A stretch of DNA of 46,359 nt from an uncultured Oscillospiraceae bacterium (GTDB lineage: Bacteria > Bacillota > Clostridia > Oscillospirales > Oscillospiraceae), in contig CAJUKH010000065.1 in NCBI GenBank assembly GCA_910587345.1, positions 1-46,359 of the forward strand, written 5' to 3'. The position numbers were made by a program, and so were the translations under genes. Under the pieces are notes generated by a model. It saw nothing but the letters and a program-made list of their open reading frames with translations. It was not told the origin of the DNA and made no database searches. Numbering within the stretch: the stretch's first letter is position 1; each line of letters begins with the position of its first letter. Below are positions 24,568 through 32,032 of this stretch, piece by piece.

Positions 24568-24990
24568 ATGGATCAAATTTTAATGCATTATCTTCAGGTC
24601 AGCCAGCATATGTCTCAGCAGTTCCGAAACCATTTCGGCAAGCTGAACCTCACCTTTCCCCAGGCGCTGGCTTTGAATATTCTCGGCTCTGAAGGCCCCA
24701 TGCCCATCAGCCGCCTGGCAGAGCGGACAGGCAGTGCCAACTCCACCATCTCCGGCATCGTAGACCGTTTGGAGCGGCTGGAACTGGCCCGGCGGACCCG
24801 TTCCGAGCTGGACCACCGGGTGATTTATGTGGAAGCCACAGAGAAATACCGCCAGCTCCGCAGTCAGGTGGAAACCGGGGTCAATGAGTATTTTTCCGGC
24901 TTACTGGGCACGCTGGACCCTGAGGAGCGTTCCTGCGTCTCCCGGGGACTGGAGCTGTTGGACCGGGCTCTCTCCAACCGGGAGGAGTAA
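24568..24990 (+). CDS. MarR family transcriptional regulator
   Basis: 140 residues from the ATG at 24568, with AAAAGGAG 9 nt upstream. The winged helix includes TFPQALALNILGSEGPMPISRLAERTGSANSTISGIVDRLERLELARRTRS, the usual MarR recognition helix and wing, followed by DHRVIYVEAT. Flanking helices form the dimer interface. MarR proteins repress nearby genes and release DNA on binding a small phenolic ligand or on oxidation. The downstream anchored glycosidase-like gene, 61 nt away, may be its target or co-transcript. Confidence 0.88.
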   Translation: MDQILMHYLQVSQHMSQQFRNHFGKLNLTFPQALALNILGSEGPMPISRLAERTGSANSTISGIVDRLERLELARRTRSELDHRVIYVEATEKYRQLRSQVETGVNEYFSGLLGTLDPEERSCVSRGLELLDRALSNREE

Positions 24991-25051
24991 ACCGGAAGGC
25001 CTCCAAAAAAGACAAACCGGCGCCCTCTGGGCGTGAAAGGAAGTTGAGAAG

Positions 25052-26161
25052 GTGCGCACCTCATACGGATACAGCACTTACCGCGGAAGGACCAGGACGC
25101 AAAAGATCCTCAGTTGGATCATTGCCGTCCTGGTATTGGTGCTGGTCCTGGCGGTTGCCGCCTTCTTTTTCCTGCAAAAATATATGATCTACACCGACGA
25201 CGGCAAGGGCCATCTGGAACTGCCCGCTTTCAGCGAACTCTTTTCCTCCCGCCGCGGCGGAGACCCGGCCCCGCTGGAAAGCGAGGATACCGCTGTCATC
25301 GTCGTCACTCCCACCCCCGCCCCCACTCCCACGCCGGAGCCGGCACTTAAAGCCGTGTGGCTCCTCCGGGGTGCCCTGACCGACGGCAGCGCCCCCCGGC
25401 AGGTGGAAGCGGCGGCCGGCAATGCGGCGGTTTTCAACATGAAGGCCGATGACGGCACTCTGGGCTATGTCTCCTCCCTGCCCGCCGCCATCGCCATGGG
25501 GACCACCGCCACACCGGGGGAGACCGCCACCGGCGGCACCATGACCCCCACCGACTTAAACGACTCCATCCGCTCCCTCACCGCTTCGGAGCTTTATACC
25601 ATCGCCCGGGTATCCTGCTTTAAGGACAACAAAGCCCCCCGGCAGAACAATACCCTGTCCATCCGCACCAACAGCGGCTATAACTGGCAGGACCCGGCAG
25701 GCATCCGCTGGATGAACGTCTCCTCCCCCGAAGCCAGAGAGTATGTGATCGGCGTCTGCAAAGAGCTGGCCGAACTGGGCTTTGATGAGATCCTGCTGGA
25801 ACATTCCGGCTATCCCGCCGAGGGCAACCTCCACTATATCAAGGTGGGAGAGGCCTACGACCCGGACCACTTGGCCCAGCCTGTGGAGGCGTTTTATTCC
25901 CAGCTGGCCGAAGCCCTGAAAGATACCGGCGTAAAACTCTCCGTCGCCGTCCCCGCCTCCACTTTGACCGAGGAAGGCGACGCCAGCGGCCTGACCCCGG
26001 CCTTGTTGAAGCAATACGCCCAGCGTCTGGTCCTCCCCCTCCCCCAAGATGGCGAGACCTATGACCTGACCGCCGCCGGCTTTACCGAGGGGCAGGTCCT
26101 CTCCCGTATTCCCGCCGGTGGGGATGCCGAAGATCTGGACCGCTGGCTGAAAGACCCCTGA
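25052..26161 (+). CDS. Membrane-anchored putative glycoside hydrolase (DUF4015-like)
   Basis: 369 residues from a GTG at 25052, preceded by GGAAGTTGAGAAG. One transmembrane helix sits at about 28-48. An extracytoplasmic Thr-Pro linker of alternating TPTPAP follows at about 88-103, then a TIM-barrel-like domain. NAAVFNMKADDGTLGYVS, ELYTIARVSCFKDNKAP, YNWQDPAGIRWMNVSSPEAREYVIGVCKELAELGFDEILLE match the pattern of the putative glycoside hydrolase family in which the last segment usually reads FDEIQFDYVRFP. Here that acidic strand is FDEILLEHSGYP, so the usual Asp is replaced. Catalysis is therefore uncertain. Confidence 0.78.
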   Translation: MRTSYGYSTYRGRTRTQKILSWIIAVLVLVLVLAVAAFFFLQKYMIYTDDGKGHLELPAFSELFSSRRGGDPAPLESEDTAVIVVTPTPAPTPTPEPALKAVWLLRGALTDGSAPRQVEAAAGNAAVFNMKADDGTLGYVSSLPAAIAMGTTATPGETATGGTMTPTDLNDSIRSLTASELYTIARVSCFKDNKAPRQNNTLSIRTNSGYNWQDPAGIRWMNVSSPEAREYVIGVCKELAELGFDEILLEHSGYPAEGNLHYIKVGEAYDPDHLAQPVEAFYSQLAEALKDTGVKLSVAVPASTLTEEGDASGLTPALLKQYAQRLVLPLPQDGETYDLTAAGFTEGQVLSRIPAGGDAEDLDRWLKDP

Positions 26162-26186
26162 TCCCCCACCGAAAGGAGCAGATATC

Positions 26187-26336
26187 ATGTTCGGTTTTTT
26201 CTTCTCCTCCCGCCGCTCTGATCCCCACGCCGCACTGCGCGCCCAGCTTCGGCAGGAAAAACGCCGCCGCAGCCGGGCCTCCCGTGCCTACCGGGCAGAG
26301 GATACCTTCTGGTCCCGCCACCGGCGGGATCGCTGA
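26187..26336 (+). CDS. Hypothetical 49-residue basic protein
   Basis: GAAAGGAGCAGATATC precedes an ATG at 26187, an excellent ribosome site, and the frame ends at TGA 26334-26336. The product starts MFGFFFSSRRSDPHAALRAQ and is then very basic (QEKRRRSRASRAYRAED, ending WSRHRRDR): a hydrophobic tip plus an amphipathic Arg-rich helix. It starts 25 nt after the stop of the anchored glycosidase-like gene and ends before a strong terminator, so it is most likely the last gene of that transcript. I know no family. A membrane-surface or nucleic-acid-binding peptide would fit the composition. Confidence 0.6.
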   Translation: MFGFFFSSRRSDPHAALRAQLRQEKRRRSRASRAYRAEDTFWSRHRRDR

Positions 26337-26349
26337 CATCCGCTGTGCA

Positions 26350-26398
26350 AATAAAAAACGCACCGTATTTTCTTTGATTGAAAATACGGTGCGTCTTT
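26350..26398. terminator. Bidirectional rho-independent terminator
   Basis: A perfect 15-bp stem, 26358-26372 with 26380-26394 around TTTGATT. An A-run lies on the left and CTTTGTT on the right, between converging genes. Confidence 0.92.
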
Positions 26399-26399
26399 G

Positions 26400-27011
26400 T
26401 TATGCCTCCTCCAGCCAGCCCCGCAACCGGTCCGCCTGGGCACGGTTCTCCCCGGCCATGGCCCGGTACAGCTCCGCCAGACAAGGGTCGGAGGCCGTCT
26501 GGGCCGCCTCCTCCAGCCGAAGGGCCAGCCCCTGCTCCGCATGGTAGCGGGTCCGGACCGTCAAAGGCAGAGTCCTGCCGGATATCCCGGCCCCCATCTG
26601 CGGGGCAGGCGGCTCCTTCCCCGCAATGAGGAAAAAAGCCGTGGAAAGCCGCTTCCCCTGCCCTGCCTTGACCGCAGCCAGATTGGAAAAGAGGCTGCTC
26701 CCTCTTCTACTCTGCCGGGCCATGCCCCGATAGGTCCTCTGCCCCTCCGCCGCTGCGGCCAGCATCTCCCGCAGGAAAGGCAACGCCCCGGCACTGCTCT
26801 CCCCCAGACAGGTCTGCGCCTGGGGCGTGGGCGCCATCCAGGAAAGGGCCGGCGGTGCGGCAGAGACCACAGGGACGGGCGTGGATGTTACGGTGGGAAG
26901 GGTCGGCGCCTCCAACGTAAATGGGCAGTCAGGCCGGTCCTCGGGCATTACCCTCCGCCATACCTGCTGAAAGGCGACCCGATCCAACTCCGGAGTCAGG
27001 GACTCATTCAT
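26400..27011 (-). CDS. Ferritin-like-fold protein lacking metal ligands
   Basis: 203 residues from the ATG at 27011, with GGAGG 7 nt upstream. The N-terminal 70 residues are Pro/Thr/Val-rich and probably disordered. The rest resembles the two helical pairs of ferritin-like / rubrerythrin-type proteins: LREMLAAAAEGQRTYRGMARQ, LAAVKAGQGKRLSTAFFLIAG, then RYHAEQGLALRLEEAAQTASDPCLAELYRAMAGENRAQADRLRGWLEE. Where the family has ExxH metal-binding motifs (E-x-x-H-A-R-R-L), this protein reads KAGQGKRL and ENRAQADRL, so both histidines are gone. A metal-free structural protein, possibly sporulation-related, seems more likely than an oxidoreductase. Confidence 0.6.
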   Translation of the reverse strand: MNESLTPELDRVAFQQVWRRVMPEDRPDCPFTLEAPTLPTVTSTPVPVVSAAPPALSWMAPTPQAQTCLGESSAGALPFLREMLAAAAEGQRTYRGMARQSRRGSSLFSNLAAVKAGQGKRLSTAFFLIAGKEPPAPQMGAGISGRTLPLTVRTRYHAEQGLALRLEEAAQTASDPCLAELYRAMAGENRAQADRLRGWLEEA

Positions 27012-27087
27012 ACTGCTCCCTCCTTGCTTGATTTCCCCCCATCCTATGCTCCCACGAAAAAAAAGGACCCAAAAACAGAAAAAAATG

Positions 27088-27116
27088 TTGACACACCCCA
27101 AAAAATATGGTACAGT
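27088..27116 (+). promoter_or_regulatory. Promoter of the tRNA-Val/tRNA-Gly operon
   Basis: TTGACA (27088-27093), 17 bp, TACAGT (27111-27116), 15 nt before the tRNA. Confidence 0.88.
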
Positions 27117-27131
27117 ATTACTTGCCTTTTC

Positions 27132-27208
27132 GGACGATTAGCTCAGCTGGTATGAGCATCCGCTTGACGTGCGGGAGGTCACAGGTTCAAGTCCTGTATC
27201 GTCCACCA
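27132..27208 (+). tRNA. tRNA-Val (anticodon GAC)
   Basis: 77 nt including encoded CCA. Acceptor GGACGAT pairs with ATCGTCC. Anticodon loop TTGACGT gives GAC. The T-arm is CAGGTTCAAGTCCTG. Its last 25 nt (27184-27208) recur at 42336-42360. Confidence 0.96.
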
Positions 27209-27315
27209 AACGCCTGAGCGCTTATCGTTCAGGCCATATGCGGGCATAGCTCATCTGGTAGAGCGCCACCTTGCCAAGGTGGAGGTAGCGAGTTCGAGCC
27301 TCGTTGCCCGCTCCA
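27184..27315 (+). repeat. Left direct repeat of the island (candidate attL region)
   Basis: This segment contains the last 25 nt of tRNA-Val, a spacer hairpin (GCCTGA with TCAGGC) and the whole of tRNA-Gly. It is repeated in order at 42336-42468, with changes only in the spacer and one tRNA base pair. Confidence 0.85.
27240..27315 (+). tRNA. tRNA-Gly (anticodon GCC), copy 1
   Basis: 76 nt including encoded CCA. Acceptor GCGGGCA pairs with TGCCCGC. Anticodon stem CCACC/GGTGG encloses TTGCCAA, giving GCC. The integrase gene lies just beyond it. Confidence 0.96.
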
Positions 27316-27316
27316 G

Positions 27317-27350
27317 AACCGTGGAACCCCAAGGGTTCCACGGTTTTTCT
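27317..27350 (+). terminator. Terminator after tRNA-Gly copy 1
   Basis: AACCGTGGAACCC (27317-27329) pairs with GGGTTCCACGGTT (27333-27345), then TTTCTTTT. Confidence 0.92.
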
Positions 27351-27516
27351 TTTCACTGGAGCAAGCGGAGACTTGGCGTTACTTTTTACGCTGAATTGTC
27401 GCAAAGCGGTCTTGATTTTTCCTGTTCTTGCGGAGACGAAATTGTCCATTATTTCGCAATTTGAAGTTGTTTCCCTTGTTTTTTCCCTTATTTTCCCCTT
27501 GTTGCTCTTCGGAGCC

Positions 27517-28719
27517 CTACTTGGAGAAGGCTTGTATGACCCCCTCCATTCGGTTTGCGCTGTCCTGCCGCATCCCCGCTGTAACATGGCCGTAGATGTC
27601 CAGCGTAAAGGCTGCCGTGGCATGTCCTAAATTCTCCTGTACCGTTTTGATGTCGTCTCCGGCTCTGATCGCCATGGTGGCGTATGTATGGCGAAGGTCA
27701 TGAAAGCGGGTGCCGGGAGTTCCGATCCTGGAGACAATGCGCTTGAAGCAGTCATAGACAGTACGGTAAGACAGATAGCCACCAAACTGATTGGAAAAGA
27801 CCATGTTGTGTTCCTCCCAAAGCTCTCCCGCTTCCACACGAAGTCCATTTTGGTGTAGCTTCTGGAGGCGGAAGAGCTGAAGCACCGAGGGGGCCAAGGT
27901 CAGTGTTCTGGACTTCCCATTTTTGGGAGTGGTGAAGTAGTATTGTCCACCCTTCTTCTGCTCCCGGCGAAGCTGCTGCTTGATAAGGATCGTTCCCCGC
28001 TCGAAATCCACACAGTCCCAGGTGAGTCCCAAGACCTCTCCCTCTCGAAGTCCTGTGAAGAGAACAATCTTATACAGATATTCGTGAGGGTGGCCCTGGA
28101 TCGCAGTTAGGAAAGCGGAAACCTGGTCCTCTTCCAGCGGGTGCATCTCCTTTCGGACTACTCGTGGAGGCTTGCAGGCATCCACGGGGTTTGTCCGAAG
28201 ATACCCAACCAAAACCGCCTGTTGCAGCGCCTTATGCAGGGCTCCGTGGATGTTCTTGACCGTCTTGGCTGAGAGAGGATTTACCCCCTCCTTGGGGTGG
28301 ATCAGGCCGTTGTAGAACGCCTGAATTGCGGGTGTTGTCAAGGCCTCCAGCTTGATGGAACCCAGTTTAGGAACAATGTACTTGTCTACATAGCGGGTAT
28401 AGAGGAACGCCGTGGACTCTTTCACATCCTCCATATATTCCTTTGTCCAAATGGCAAGCCAGTCTTTTACTGTCATTTTAGAGGGCATCGTGTAGGTACC
28501 CCGGCCAACTTCAACGGCAATCTCTTGCAGCTTCTGGGCAACCTCCTTCTGGGTCTTGCCGGAAACGCTTTTCTGTATCTGCTTTCCTGAATCGGGGTCA
28601 AATCCAACGGTGATCCTCCCTTCCCAGCATTCATATTCTCTTCCGTTTCGTCGCACTTTCTTCTTGCGGATGGATCCCGTGCCGTTGGCGCTACGCCGCA
28701 TGTCTTTTGTTCGTGGCAT
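27517..28719 (-). CDS. Tyrosine-recombinase integrase
   Basis: 400 residues from the ATG at 28719, with AAAAGGAG 8 nt upstream. The N-terminus has an AP2-like arm-DNA-binding segment (REYECWEGRITVGFDPDSGKQ, about 28-47) and then a SAM-like core-binding domain (VKDWLAIWTKEYMEDV, about 84-185). The catalytic domain carries R225 (FTGLREGE), His340/Arg343 (FHDLRHTYA), His366 (NLGHAT) and Tyr376 (LDIYGHV), all in place. It resembles Tn916-type and clostridial island integrases. Its 3' end faces the tRNA pair 200 bp away, the standard arrangement beside an att site. Confidence 0.95.
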   Translation of the reverse strand: MPRTKDMRRSANGTGSIRKKKVRRNGREYECWEGRITVGFDPDSGKQIQKSVSGKTQKEVAQKLQEIAVEVGRGTYTMPSKMTVKDWLAIWTKEYMEDVKESTAFLYTRYVDKYIVPKLGSIKLEALTTPAIQAFYNGLIHPKEGVNPLSAKTVKNIHGALHKALQQAVLVGYLRTNPVDACKPPRVVRKEMHPLEEDQVSAFLTAIQGHPHEYLYKIVLFTGLREGEVLGLTWDCVDFERGTILIKQQLRREQKKGGQYYFTTPKNGKSRTLTLAPSVLQLFRLQKLHQNGLRVEAGELWEEHNMVFSNQFGGYLSYRTVYDCFKRIVSRIGTPGTRFHDLRHTYATMAIRAGDDIKTVQENLGHATAAFTLDIYGHVTAGMRQDSANRMEGVIQAFSK

Positions 28720-28810
28720 AGAAATTCTCCTTTTTGTTTTCATATCTTGTGAAAAATCCCTTGATTTCAAAGGTTTCGCTGTGATAATATATAATTCACC
28801 GGCGAGGAAC

Positions 28811-28838
28811 GAGCGGGAAGGTCTTCCCCTCCCGCTCG
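28811..28838 (-). terminator. Possible terminator after the excisionase gene
   Basis: GAGCGGGA (28811-28818) pairs with TCCCGCTC (to 28838). A clear U-run is lacking, so the role is uncertain. Confidence 0.4.
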
Positions 28839-28847
28839 TATCATGAC

Positions 28848-29042
28848 CTACGCTGACTGGCCGCAGTTGGTTCCTCCGTTGAGGTACTCCTCCAGGGCGG
28901 AGCGGGGCACCCGGATCTGGCGGCCAACCCGGATGCTCCGCAACTTTTTGCTCCGCACTAAGCGGTACAAAGTGTTACGGCTGACGCCCAGCAGCTTGGC
29001 TACCTCTTTCACTGTGAGAGCCAGAGGAAGCTTTTCATCCAT
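28848..29042 (-). CDS. Excisionase-type helix-turn-helix protein
   Basis: 64 residues from the ATG at 29042: LALTVKEVAKLLGVSRNTLYRLVRSKKLRSIRVGRQIRVPRSALEEYL is the HTH_17 / excisionase fold (MerR-like winged helix). A longer TTG start at 29084 is possible, but the ATG overlaps the helicase stop (ATGGATGA), which favours coupling. It probably directs excision with the adjacent integrase. The C-terminus ends GGTNCGQSA. Confidence 0.88.
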   Translation of the reverse strand: MDEKLPLALTVKEVAKLLGVSRNTLYRLVRSKKLRSIRVGRQIRVPRSALEEYLNGGTNCGQSA

Positions 29043-30612
29043 GGAGTTCACCGCCCTCGCTACGCAGGACCCATGCTTGTCCAACAGAGTCGATGGTAAT
29101 AGCCCAGTTCAACGCTGCCAGCTTTTTTCGACAAGTATTTAGCCCCCAACTGCGGTCTGCCCGGTCATTTTTTTGCCGACCAAAGGTGGCGGTGTAGTGT
29201 TGCCGTAATTCTTGGGCAAAGGCATCTTGTTCTTCCCTCTTGAGGGATTGACCGATATGGTGTTGCAGAAACTCTCTCAAAGCTTGCTCCGCAGCTTTTT
29301 TGTTTCCACTGTCCAGCCGTCCCTTTACGGAGGCCTGGCGAAAGAGCCGGGGCCAGCGGGCTTCCAGTGGGTATTCGTCCCCAGAGCGAAGTAGCCGCTC
29401 GATCTGGGATAATTCCCTCTCATAGTGTGCGATTGCCAGGGGGTTGATGCCAAGGGTAGCTCTTGGCGTAACGGTACACATCCGGCGGGCCTGAGGGAAG
29501 CCATCTCCAAGAATATAGTCCCGAAGAAAACGATGGGGTTCCTCACCGTTCAAGTGTAAGGTAGAGATGGCCTCCTTGTCTTTTTGAAACAGATGGCCAA
29601 GCTGCTTTCGGCTGGGGTTAAACAGATAAAGGGATGCTTTTTCCCCAGCTCTTAGCCGTTTCCGCCCGGCCTGCTGAATAACAGCCGCAGGGTCAATGCC
29701 GCAGCAAGCGACATGCTTAAGGGTAGGGTCAAGCAGAGATACCCCTGCATCAAGCGCCGCCGTAGCCAGTAAAACCTGACAGTCGAGGTGCCCAGTTTCC
29801 AGCAGTTCGGCCCATCGAGCAGGTTCTTTTTCTTTTGTCTCAGCGGTCACAAGGTAGCTGGAGGTTTCCAACATCTTTTGAAGTGCCCGCCCCTCTGTGA
29901 TGCTCTGCACGAAAATCAAAGCCCGCTCGTTTTCTGGCAGCTTATTGAAATGGTCGGCAAGGTCACGGAGTTTGTTCCAGAAATACAGCAGGAACTGCTG
30001 GTAATCGGTAGACCACTTGTAGATTGTGATGGGCTGGTGACCTTCTGCACGAGAGAGGGCAGGTAAGATTGGCTCTGGCGTGGCCGACAGATAAATCCGA
30101 AGGGCATTGTGGAACACTTTTGGAATTGCCTCCGTGAGCAGCCCGGTGAATGGGACGAATGTGGAATCCAGGGCCAAGGCATGGACTTCATCGAACACCA
30201 GTATCCCAACGCTTCTGACCTCTTCTGGAGCTGAGTTAATCAGATTCCACAGCCGATGGAAGGTAATAACCCGTACAGGGCCAATATCCTCATATATCCG
30301 CAGATCATCGGGTGTGAAACGAGCCCGTATGGTACGAACTCCCAGTTTCGTTAGCAGCTTGTGTCTGAACTGGGTACTGATAGCCGCACGGGATGAGACA
30401 AACCACACCGTCAATCCACGCTCCAGGGCAAAAGGGATGACGGACTCCAGCACCGCCGTTGTCTTGCCTGCCCCTGTTCCGGCCTGGATTAAGATAGGCG
30501 TTTCTGAGGTCAGTTGAGGCAGTTGTGCGTTGATTAGTCCCTCAATCGGCCTGTTTTGGGGCATAGACCTTTTTTGAGGTTTGGCATAGAGTCCGTGGAT
30601 ATAAACTTTCAT
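29035..30612 (-). CDS. DEAD/DEAH-type SF2 helicase
   Basis: 525 residues from the ATG at 30612, with AAGGAG 8 nt upstream. Walker A AGTGAGKTT is at about 44-52, motif Ia VSSRAAIS, motif II VFDEVHAL (DEVH), motif III LSATPEP, and motif VI VIQQAGRKRLRAGE, all in the first 330 residues. The C-terminal 200 residues are helical and unlike any domain I can name. Such stand-alone helicases beside integrase/excisionase genes are common on Firmicute islands and may help element replication; no initiator protein is visible with it. It is transcribed toward xis and int and is divergent from the HTH gene at 30732. Confidence 0.88.
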   Translation of the reverse strand: MKVYIHGLYAKPQKRSMPQNRPIEGLINAQLPQLTSETPILIQAGTGAGKTTAVLESVIPFALERGLTVWFVSSRAAISTQFRHKLLTKLGVRTIRARFTPDDLRIYEDIGPVRVITFHRLWNLINSAPEEVRSVGILVFDEVHALALDSTFVPFTGLLTEAIPKVFHNALRIYLSATPEPILPALSRAEGHQPITIYKWSTDYQQFLLYFWNKLRDLADHFNKLPENERALIFVQSITEGRALQKMLETSSYLVTAETKEKEPARWAELLETGHLDCQVLLATAALDAGVSLLDPTLKHVACCGIDPAAVIQQAGRKRLRAGEKASLYLFNPSRKQLGHLFQKDKEAISTLHLNGEEPHRFLRDYILGDGFPQARRMCTVTPRATLGINPLAIAHYERELSQIERLLRSGDEYPLEARWPRLFRQASVKGRLDSGNKKAAEQALREFLQHHIGQSLKREEQDAFAQELRQHYTATFGRQKNDRADRSWGLNTCRKKLAALNWAITIDSVGQAWVLRSEGGELHG

Positions 30613-30659
30613 CCGTGTTTCTCCTTTGTAAGATTTGCAGCTGCTGGAGCAAGCATAAC

Positions 30660-30725
30660 ACGGAAAAGTAAGAGAACATCAAAACAGGGAAAAGTAGACA
30701 CAAAAGTGGCGACAAAAACAGGGGG
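30660..30725. promoter_or_regulatory. Divergent control region with short direct repeats
   Basis: The 119 bp between the helicase gene and the HTH gene holds GGAAAAGTA (30662-30670) and GGGAAAAGTA (30688-30697), then ACACAAAAGTGGCGAC and two ACAGGG blocks. The iterated AAAAGT and ACAGGG words would suit binding by the HTH protein encoded just downstream. Confidence 0.4.
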
Positions 30726-30731
30726 AAATGT

Positions 30732-31670
30732 ATGATTCAAAAAGGAAATGGGCGACAAGAGTATTTCTATATCAACTTTACAAAACTTGAACCTCTGATG
30801 AAAAAGAAAAATGTGAGTGCTTCACAGCTTTCGGATGCAACCTATCATAGCAGAGGGTGGTTGTACCAAGTAAAAAAACGCAATCAGCGGGTTAAATTGG
30901 TAGATGCGGAGAAAATAGCAGGGATTTTGGGTTGTGGCATACAAAATTTTGCGGCTCGCACGGGTGAAGGGCATAAAAGGTATTGGGACCCTGTCATCAT
31001 AGATTATAAGGCAGAGGCTGAAGAGCGATTTACAAGCTTGCTCCTTAATGGAAAAAGTAGAGAGCTTGCAGATGTGTTGAGGTTTATGGAAGATAGCGAG
31101 AACAATATAAATTATTTGATTGCGCTTATCTCTCCGAGAGTTCAGATACAGCGGCAAAAAAGGGATAGCGAGTCTACACAAATCAGAGAAAATGTCCCAT
31201 GGATAAGAATGTTATATGTTTCTGCGTTTGCCAGAGCCTTGGCAAAAAAGTTAACTGTTCCAGATCAAGATATTGCTGACGCATTTGCCATTAAAAAGGA
31301 AGAAATAGAGGAGCGCAGTAAGAGCGCTGAAGACAAGTTGGAAGAAAAGATCAATAACAAAATGGGTATTATAAAATCTGTAGAGCAAAGCGAAAAATGT
31401 AAACAGAAAGCACAGAAAGAAATAGAAGGACTAAAAACGAAGCTCTCCATTCACAAGACTGAGGTCAGGAAAGAAAAAGTGAATGCGATTAGGGATATTG
31501 TCAAAAATAAATTTGGGGATAAAGTTGATGATATAGAAAACAGCAAAGAATTTAGTGAGACAATACTGAATGAGTGTGGCGAGTTTTTGTATCTCCTTTT
31601 TACAAGCCGTGCAACTGATCTCAGTATTGATGCGCAGATAAATCTTTATAAAAATGGAGAGCTTTTTTAG
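30732..31670 (+). CDS. HTH-domain protein with C-terminal coiled coil
   Basis: 312 residues. The N-terminal about 75 form a lambda-repressor-like helix-turn-helix (LMKKKNVSASQLSDATYHSRGWLYQVKKRNQ, then AEKIAGILGCGI). The middle (about 90-165) is helical, and residues about 175-260 are Lys/Glu-rich coiled coil (EEIEERSKSAEDKLEEKINNKMG). Codon use is clearly AT-richer than the neighbours, pointing to recent transfer. GGGGGA lies 5 nt before the ATG. It may regulate the divergent helicase/xis/int genes; the coiled coil suggests oligomerisation or a partner. I cannot assign a family for the C-terminal part. Confidence 0.7.
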   Translation: MIQKGNGRQEYFYINFTKLEPLMKKKNVSASQLSDATYHSRGWLYQVKKRNQRVKLVDAEKIAGILGCGIQNFAARTGEGHKRYWDPVIIDYKAEAEERFTSLLLNGKSRELADVLRFMEDSENNINYLIALISPRVQIQRQKRDSESTQIRENVPWIRMLYVSAFARALAKKLTVPDQDIADAFAIKKEEIEERSKSAEDKLEEKINNKMGIIKSVEQSEKCKQKAQKEIEGLKTKLSIHKTEVRKEKVNAIRDIVKNKFGDKVDDIENSKEFSETILNECGEFLYLLFTSRATDLSIDAQINLYKNGELF

Positions 31671-32032
31671 ACCAAGGAATTGTAATTAATAAAAGGGATA
31701 GGGGTTCGGGGGAAGGGGAGCGGCGGTGAAAGCCGAAGGCTTGAAGTGCCGGATACTCCCCTTCCCCCGAGAAAATATAGAAAGGCTCCGCCTTTCTATA
31801 TCCTTATATAGCATTATCTTTATGTTAGTATCGTGATAAAAAATTATGTTTGATTTTAAATGATTGTGGAGCAATCTTTAATAACGACGATGACATTTTG
31901 GGGGATGACAAATCTGTTCAATTTTGTCATTGCGGATGCTATTGTCCTGTCGCTGAAACAGATATTATCCTCTTGAGCCGCTGACCTTTCCTAATCGGAA
32001 GGCCAGCTATTTTATGCTCAGGACGGATTACC
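31671..32032. other. Gene-free stretch with two strong hairpins
   Basis: I see no plausible gene in these 362 bases. There is a 15-bp perfect stem (31706-31720 with 31756-31770) enclosing a 35-nt loop that can itself fold (CGGC/GCCG), then a 12-bp perfect hairpin (31775-31786 with 31790-31801). A smaller dyad, CCTTTCC-TAATC-GGAAGG, lies near 31985-32003. Neither large hairpin has a following U-run on the forward strand, so simple termination does not explain both. AGGA before 32033 is the amidoligase ribosome site. Confidence 0.7.

Noticed and set aside
31686..31874. Reverse-strand 62-codon frame in the gap before the amidoligase gene
   Set aside because: It is built from the two hairpins and has no convincing ribosome site or codon pattern.
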